From Firm-04 sp045628085 (GTDB lineage: Bacteria; Bacillota; Clostridia; Oscillospirales; Ruminococcaceae), in NCBI GenBank assembly GCA_045628085.1, contig JAZQOZ010000156.1:1-64000 (forward strand): DNA of 64,000 bases, read 5' to 3'. Position 1 is the first letter of the stretch, and each line of letters starts with the position of its first letter. A program made the translations under genes and the position numbers. This document shows positions 59,586 through 64,000 of the stretch, in pieces. The notes under the pieces are model-generated. The model worked only from the letters and a program-made list of their open reading frames with translations, had not been told where the DNA came from and did not search any database.

Positions 59586-60902
59586 ATGAGAAAGATTCTG
59601 TTTGAAACTGAGCGTCTGGCTGTCGGTACATTCATTCCGGAAGATCATAGCGATCTTGCGGATATTCTGACTGATCCCGAAGTGACTTATTTTGAACCCT
59701 ATGAAACCTTCACAAGGGAAAAATGTGTGCAGGAAGCGATCAATTTTTCGCAAAGCAATGAATTTTTCGCTGTATTGCGGCAGGAAAAGGTCATTGGTAA
59801 AATCTATTTTTCCAAACGGGAAGCAGATTCTTATGAGCTTGGCTATACATTCGGCGCGGCATATCAGGGGCAGGGCTTTGCCGCTGAAAGCATCCGCGGC
59901 TTTCTGCAATATGCATTTACAGAATGGGATGTGCGCAGGATCATTGCGGTGATCGACACCCGAAACCGGAAATCTGCTGCACTGGCAGAGCGTCTCGGTA
60001 TGCGGCGTGAGGCGGAGCATAAGGCACTGTATCCAAGAAAAAATGAACCGGATATCTATGATGATTTTTATGTATATGCGCTTTTGAAGGATGAATACGA
60101 ACGTCCTGCGCAGGTTTTGACACCGGATGAGAGCCGTGCGGTCAGATTTTATGAGGGCGATATTGCCGAGGATGAAAAGGATGATCCGTTCTGGGGAGAT
60201 GCGCGTGCTTATGTGACGCTGAATGCACTGCTCTATGACGATCTTGCGACAGAATATGTGCGCGTCCGTGAGGGAAAACGGCTCAATCCGGCAATGACTG
60301 CCGATCTGCCGCGGCTCATCAAGACCTATGCGGCGCTGCTCTCTGCCGCAGAAAAGGGTGCGCAGGCATCGGAAATGACCGGTTATCGTGTCGAACGGGC
60401 GGCTGATTTTCAGGTCTGTCTGGAACGCGGTATGACCTGCGCTTTTACATCGACCTCGCGCAGCGGTTTTCTTCCGGCATACGGTGATAAACAGGAGATC
60501 GTCCTGCTCTGTTATCATGTGCCTGCCGGTACACCGCTGATGATTTTTTCACTGCTGCTTGACAGATATCTCAAATCCGGCGAGGATGAGCTTCTGCTGC
60601 CGCCGTTTCTGCGGTTTGATGCAAAGAAACGTCCGCTGACGGATGCCGACCGCCGCATAACCGACCTGAACGGCGCACCGCCTGCCGCCGCTTATGATAT
60701 CTATATTCAGCCGCAGCAGCATATCGGACTGTGTGCGGATGATGCGGCGCTTCCGGACATTGCGCTGACAGTGAAAAGGCTTTATGCAGACATTCAGCAG
60801 AATACCCCCGAAAATGCACTGGATCAGAATGACCGCACCGCCTATCTGCAATTCAAAAAGGCGATCCGGCAATGCTTCAGGGCATCATATCATACAATTT
60901 GA
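59586..60902 (+). CDS. GNAT acetyltransferase fused to an ADP-ribosyltransferase-like domain
   Basis: A 438-residue two-domain protein. Residues about 1-170 form a RimJ/RimL-type GNAT (YELGYTFGAAYQGQGFAAESI with the acetyl-CoA loop, RNRKSAALAERLGM). Residues about 190-438 look like an R-S-E-class ADP-ribosyltransferase: Arg in GYRVERA, the STS element in CAFTSTSRSG, and an acidic EDELLLPPFLRF in the position of the catalytic Glu turn. It has no signal peptide. AAAAGGAG precedes the ATG. It might modify two sites on one cellular target or act as a toxin-like effector; both are inference. Confidence 0.78.
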   Translation: MRKILFETERLAVGTFIPEDHSDLADILTDPEVTYFEPYETFTREKCVQEAINFSQSNEFFAVLRQEKVIGKIYFSKREADSYELGYTFGAAYQGQGFAAESIRGFLQYAFTEWDVRRIIAVIDTRNRKSAALAERLGMRREAEHKALYPRKNEPDIYDDFYVYALLKDEYERPAQVLTPDESRAVRFYEGDIAEDEKDDPFWGDARAYVTLNALLYDDLATEYVRVREGKRLNPAMTADLPRLIKTYAALLSAAEKGAQASEMTGYRVERAADFQVCLERGMTCAFTSTSRSGFLPAYGDKQEIVLLCYHVPAGTPLMIFSLLLDRYLKSGEDELLLPPFLRFDAKKRPLTDADRRITDLNGAPPAAAYDIYIQPQQHIGLCADDAALPDIALTVKRLYADIQQNTPENALDQNDRTAYLQFKKAIRQCFRASYHTI

Positions 60903-60947
60903 AACGAAGCATTTTTTCGTGTCAACTGATTTGCAAAGGAGTAACGT

Positions 60948-61820
60948 ATGATCGCAAAGAAACTGGCTGCACTGCTGTGCGGCGTGCTGACATGGCTTTC
61001 GGCCTCTGCCTGTACTGCGGATCCTGCACAGAAGCCGGACAATGCCCCGAATGTGACCGGAAATGTGACTGTCACGGCGCTGGATGTCGGAAAGGCAGAT
61101 GCACTGATCGTGCAGACGCAGAATACAGTCACCGTGATCGACACCGGAAATAAAGGTGACGGGAAAAAAATCGAGAAATTTCTCACAAAGCAGGGCATTG
61201 ATACAGTCGATACGCTGATCATTACGCATTTTGACAAAGATCATGTCGGCGGTGCGGCAAGACTTGTCAACCGCATGAAGATCGGTACGATCTATGTTCC
61301 GGATTATACATCGGAATCGGAAGAATATGCAGGGTTCCTTGAAAAGGTGCAGGAAAGCGGCAGTTCTCTTTCTGTTCTGGCGGCAAAGGAGAAAACCGAA
61401 TGGCAGGCAGATGATGCCGCGATGTCGCTCTATGCATCGGAAAAAACAGAATACGGAAAAAAAGAGGAAAATGATTTTTCGCTTGCACTTTATATGCAGC
61501 ACGGCGAAAATACGTTCCTGTTTTCCGGCGATGCCGAAAATGCGCGTATGCAGGAGATCATCGGACTGCATCTCGGAGAAGTGGATTTTCTGAAATTTCC
61601 GTATCACGGGAATTATCTTGCATCGACAGAGGCTTTTCTGGATGCCTGTAATCCGAAGGTCAGTATCGTGTGCTGCTCGGAAAAGGAATATGCCGATCCT
61701 TCAACTGTTGCATCTTTGGAAAAACGCGGTACGGAAAGCTATTATACCTGCGGCGGCAATGTAACGGTCGTCAGTGACGGAAAAACACTGCAAAGTTCAC
61801 AGGATACAGAGGAAGAATAA
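60948..61820 (+). CDS. MBL-fold hydrolase, ComEC-like, exported
   Basis: A 290-residue metallo-beta-lactamase-fold protein with a signal peptide ending in SASAC (probable lipoprotein, Cys22). It has the metal motif ITHFDKDHVGG, preceded by TALDVGKADALIVQT and VIDTGNKGDG, as in the hydrolase domain of ComEC; FSGDAENARM supplies later ligands. Stand-alone secreted members may degrade extracellular DNA or other phosphodiesters. AAAGGAG precedes the ATG. Co-directional with its neighbours, with small gaps. Confidence 0.87.
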   Translation: MIAKKLAALLCGVLTWLSASACTADPAQKPDNAPNVTGNVTVTALDVGKADALIVQTQNTVTVIDTGNKGDGKKIEKFLTKQGIDTVDTLIITHFDKDHVGGAARLVNRMKIGTIYVPDYTSESEEYAGFLEKVQESGSSLSVLAAKEKTEWQADDAAMSLYASEKTEYGKKEENDFSLALYMQHGENTFLFSGDAENARMQEIIGLHLGEVDFLKFPYHGNYLASTEAFLDACNPKVSIVCCSEKEYADPSTVASLEKRGTESYYTCGGNVTVVSDGKTLQSSQDTEEE

Positions 61821-61821
61821 C

Positions 61822-63000
61822 ATGAAAAAGAAGCAGACACTGCTGATTCCGGCACTGCTGGATGCGCATTTTCCGCTGATGAAATATGCTTTCTATACAC
61901 GGAAGTATCATCCTGTGATCCTCAATAACAAAAAGCGTGTCACGGAGACAGGACTGCGGTATGTTCATAATGATATGTGCTATCCGTGCATTCTGAATAC
62001 AGGGCAGATGATCCGTGCGCTCGGCAGCGGAAAATTTGATCCGGCGCAGACAAAGCTGCTGATGCCCTCGGTCGGAGATGCCTGCCGCGGCTCGAATTAT
62101 ACCGAGGTGCTGCGGAAAGCTGTCCGGAAAGCCGGATATTTGCAGACTGATGTGCTGACGATGAATCTCAAACATATCGACGAGGAAAATCAGCTTGACA
62201 TTTCGATTAGAATGATCAAGAGAGCATTTTTTGCACTTTGGTACGGTGATCTGCTGATGATCCTTGTGCAGCAGGTTCGCCCCTATGAAGCGGAAGAAGG
62301 TGCGGCGGAACGCTGCCGTGACAAATGGTTCAGACTGCTCGGCGAGGAGCTTCGGACGCTCCGGAATCTGCGGCTTTCGGTCATGTTACAGCGCTTTTCG
62401 GAGATCACTGCCGAATTTGCCGCAATTCCGCGTAAAAATATCAAAAAGCAGCGCATTGCGATCGTCGGGGAGCTGTATACGAAATATTGTTCGCTCGGCA
62501 ACTGGGATATGGTGCAGTATCTTGAAAAGAACGGCTGCGAAAGCTATACGAACGGACTTTCATGGTATGTGCTGTACTATATCGACTCGCACCTGTCACT
62601 TGCTTCACCGCCCGAAGCAGCCGGATACCGCATTGTCGGAAAGGTACTGCAAGCTGTGCAGAAACACATGACAGATGCTTTGCAGAATGCCGGATTTTTC
62701 ACGCTGCCGCCGATGGATATTCTCAAAAAGGAGATCGCCGGAAAGATCAGCTTCGGTGCGGCGATCGGGGACGGATGGCTGATCGGTGCGGAATCTGCGG
62801 GGTATATTCTGCACGGATGCAAAAAAGTGCTTGCGATTCAGCCCTTTGGGTGTATGCCGAATCATGTCAGCGGCAGGGGACTGTATGCTGCACTTCAGCG
62901 CAAATGCGGCGGCCATATCGTCAGTGTGGATGTCGATTCCAGCGGAACGCGCGTCAATGCCTATAATCGTGCAAGAATGCTGATCGACATTCCCGAATGA
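61822..63000 (+). CDS. HgdB-like 2-hydroxyacyl-CoA dehydratase domain protein, stand-alone
   Basis: A 392-residue cytosolic protein. NDMCYPCILNTGQMIRAL and LLMPSVGDACRGSNYTEVLRKAV correspond to the C-terminal part of the large fused dehydratase activases and to HgdB/BcrBC-type subunits that hold a 4Fe-4S cluster through cysteines. The activase at 8335 lacks exactly this part, so the two may be a split version of one system. The ATG at 61822 lies one base after the preceding stop and follows GAGGAAG. The substrate is unknown. Confidence 0.82.
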   Translation: MKKKQTLLIPALLDAHFPLMKYAFYTRKYHPVILNNKKRVTETGLRYVHNDMCYPCILNTGQMIRALGSGKFDPAQTKLLMPSVGDACRGSNYTEVLRKAVRKAGYLQTDVLTMNLKHIDEENQLDISIRMIKRAFFALWYGDLLMILVQQVRPYEAEEGAAERCRDKWFRLLGEELRTLRNLRLSVMLQRFSEITAEFAAIPRKNIKKQRIAIVGELYTKYCSLGNWDMVQYLEKNGCESYTNGLSWYVLYYIDSHLSLASPPEAAGYRIVGKVLQAVQKHMTDALQNAGFFTLPPMDILKKEIAGKISFGAAIGDGWLIGAESAGYILHGCKKVLAIQPFGCMPNHVSGRGLYAALQRKCGGHIVSVDVDSSGTRVNAYNRARMLIDIPE

Positions 63001-63035
63001 ACTAAACAACTGAACAACGGAACAGGAGATTATTC

Positions 63036-63986
63036 ATGTCTGAACTTGATTATGCTGCACTTTTGATTGATAATTTACAGCGCTATAACGGCAATTTTCG
63101 TAAAGCGCCCGATCTGCTTTCCAATCCGGATACGATCCTGAACGGATTCCATTTTTCGGATGCGTTTCTGGAGCGTTTGCATGATACCGAACATCCGCAG
63201 CATAATGACAGCTGGCGGATGCTGCTCTGGGAGATATGCTGTGATGCGCCGTATCTGTTCCATATCACCGAAACATCATTCAATGTCAGGATGCAGAAGC
63301 TGCCGGATGCAAACGGCAGGCTGATACCGGTCTGCTATCCCGTTCCGGTGATGGATATTGCGAAATACCGCGGGATGCTTGCGGATTTTATTCCGTACTG
63401 GCTGCGGCTTTCGGCAGTCGTCAAGCAGAAAACAGCCGGATGCAGTACGCTTTCTGCCGCGCTGATCACGGCACTGGAAGTCAGTCAGCTCTGTCAATAC
63501 GATTATTCTTATTCGCATAATTCCATCCGGAATGTACTGATGGACGGCATTGCGCTTTGCTGGGGCTATACCGGATGCTTCAATGCGCTGATGCGTCAGC
63601 TCGGATACCGCGCCGAACCTGTTTTTACATGGGATCTCGGCGGCGAGGAACACGCATGGTCTGCGGTCTGGGTGCCGGAACAGCAGCGCTGGTGCGAAAT
63701 AGATGTCACATGGATGCGCAATACAAAGCAGGAAAAGCCCATTATCGACCTCTGCTTTTTTGACTGTGCAAGCGGTGACAAAGAGGGCTTCCCGAAGCAT
63801 TATGCGGCGGTGCCGGAATCCGTCCTGCTTGTGACCGATCCGCCGCAGATCGACCTTTCTTATTCCGGCGGCATCGGATATCGTTTTCTCGATCACAGCA
63901 AGGTCATTACGGAAATTCAGCATATACAGCAAAATCATTTTCGCCTTCGTTATGATGACGATTCGGAAGAAATACTGGTATTATAA
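63036..63986 (+). CDS. Cytosolic transglutaminase-like protein
   Basis: A 316-residue protein without a signal peptide. The transglutaminase-core triad is recognisable: Cys in ALCWGYTGCFNALMRQLGY, His in GEEHAWSAVWV and Asp in RWCEIDVTWMR. The N-terminal 150 residues are of unknown fold. It is related in its core to the exported lipoprotein at 6877-8028 but not in architecture. ACAGGAG precedes the ATG. It ends 14 bases before the window edge and may continue an operon beyond. Confidence 0.82.
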   Translation: MSELDYAALLIDNLQRYNGNFRKAPDLLSNPDTILNGFHFSDAFLERLHDTEHPQHNDSWRMLLWEICCDAPYLFHITETSFNVRMQKLPDANGRLIPVCYPVPVMDIAKYRGMLADFIPYWLRLSAVVKQKTAGCSTLSAALITALEVSQLCQYDYSYSHNSIRNVLMDGIALCWGYTGCFNALMRQLGYRAEPVFTWDLGGEEHAWSAVWVPEQQRWCEIDVTWMRNTKQEKPIIDLCFFDCASGDKEGFPKHYAAVPESVLLVTDPPQIDLSYSGGIGYRFLDHSKVITEIQHIQQNHFRLRYDDDSEEILVL

Positions 63987-64000
63987 TTAAATCAGAAAAT

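Noticed and set aside
1..64000. tRNA/rRNA genes, insertion sequences, prophage genes, restriction or CRISPR-Cas systems
   Set aside because: I saw no cloverleaf-like segments, transposase or integrase motifs, regularly spaced repeats or defence-gene motifs; a dedicated scan could still find something small.

Overview
The window looks like chromosome from an anaerobic, low-oxygen-lifestyle Firmicute of the class Clostridia, most likely a Ruminococcus-type member of the Oscillospiraceae. This is inferred from AGGAGG-type ribosome binding sites, near-consensus sigma-A promoters, the conserved Firmicute gene orders hprK-murB-rapZ, pth-mfd and yqfC-yqfD-phoH-ybeY-era-yqzL-recO, many lipoproteins with Thr- or Ser/Glu-rich linkers, and a 2-hydroxyacyl-CoA dehydratase activase. 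I saw no tRNA, rRNA, insertion sequence, prophage or CRISPR array.

Layout, left to right. 1-5.7 kb: the end of an unidentified gene, then a hydrogenase-maturation operon (hypF, a pyrophosphatase-like gene, hypC, hypD, a VOC protein, a small protein, hypE). 5.8-12.2 kb: an SGNH-hydrolase lipoprotein, a convergent transglutaminase-like lipoprotein preceded by a translationally coupled leader peptide, a large dehydratase activase and a metallophosphoesterase. 12.3-25.9 kb: a co-directional surface-polysaccharide operon with an initiating phosphosugar transferase, manC, gmd and rmd (predicted GDP-D-rhamnose), glycosyltransferases, a Wzm/Wzt ABC exporter and a coiled-coil glycosyltransferase-methyltransferase that may cap chains. 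26-27.6 kb: a separately promoted FAD oxidoreductase.

27.7-43.6 kb is mostly minus strand: a sigma-like/PepSY membrane protein; an operon hprK - PHP phosphatase - murB - GT2 - YcxB-like - rapZ - birA; two secreted proteins; and an operon PHP phosphatase - decayed lipoprotein - pth - leucine-rich-repeat lipoprotein - mfd. 43.8-45.6 kb holds two PH-domain-like membrane paralogues with almost identical C-terminal tails.

45.6-51.7 kb is the most striking region. A consensus promoter, a cobalamin riboswitch and an intrinsic terminator precede an anchored surface protein, a membrane protein built like transcobalamin (alpha-barrel repeats plus a DUF4430 beta-domain), and a complete ECF transporter (EcfT, fused double ATPase, S component). 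Together they read as a vitamin B12 capture and import system.

51.7-64 kb: a methyltransferase, a Cys-rich/Ala-Pro-rich protein, a YlbJ-like sporulation membrane protein, the yqfCD-phoH-ybeY-era-yqzL-recO block (with a perfect 16-bp inverted repeat around the yqzL start), a GNAT-ADP-ribosyltransferase-like fusion, an MBL-fold lipoprotein, a stand-alone HgdB-like protein that matches the domain missing from the activase at 8.3 kb, and a cytosolic transglutaminase-like protein.
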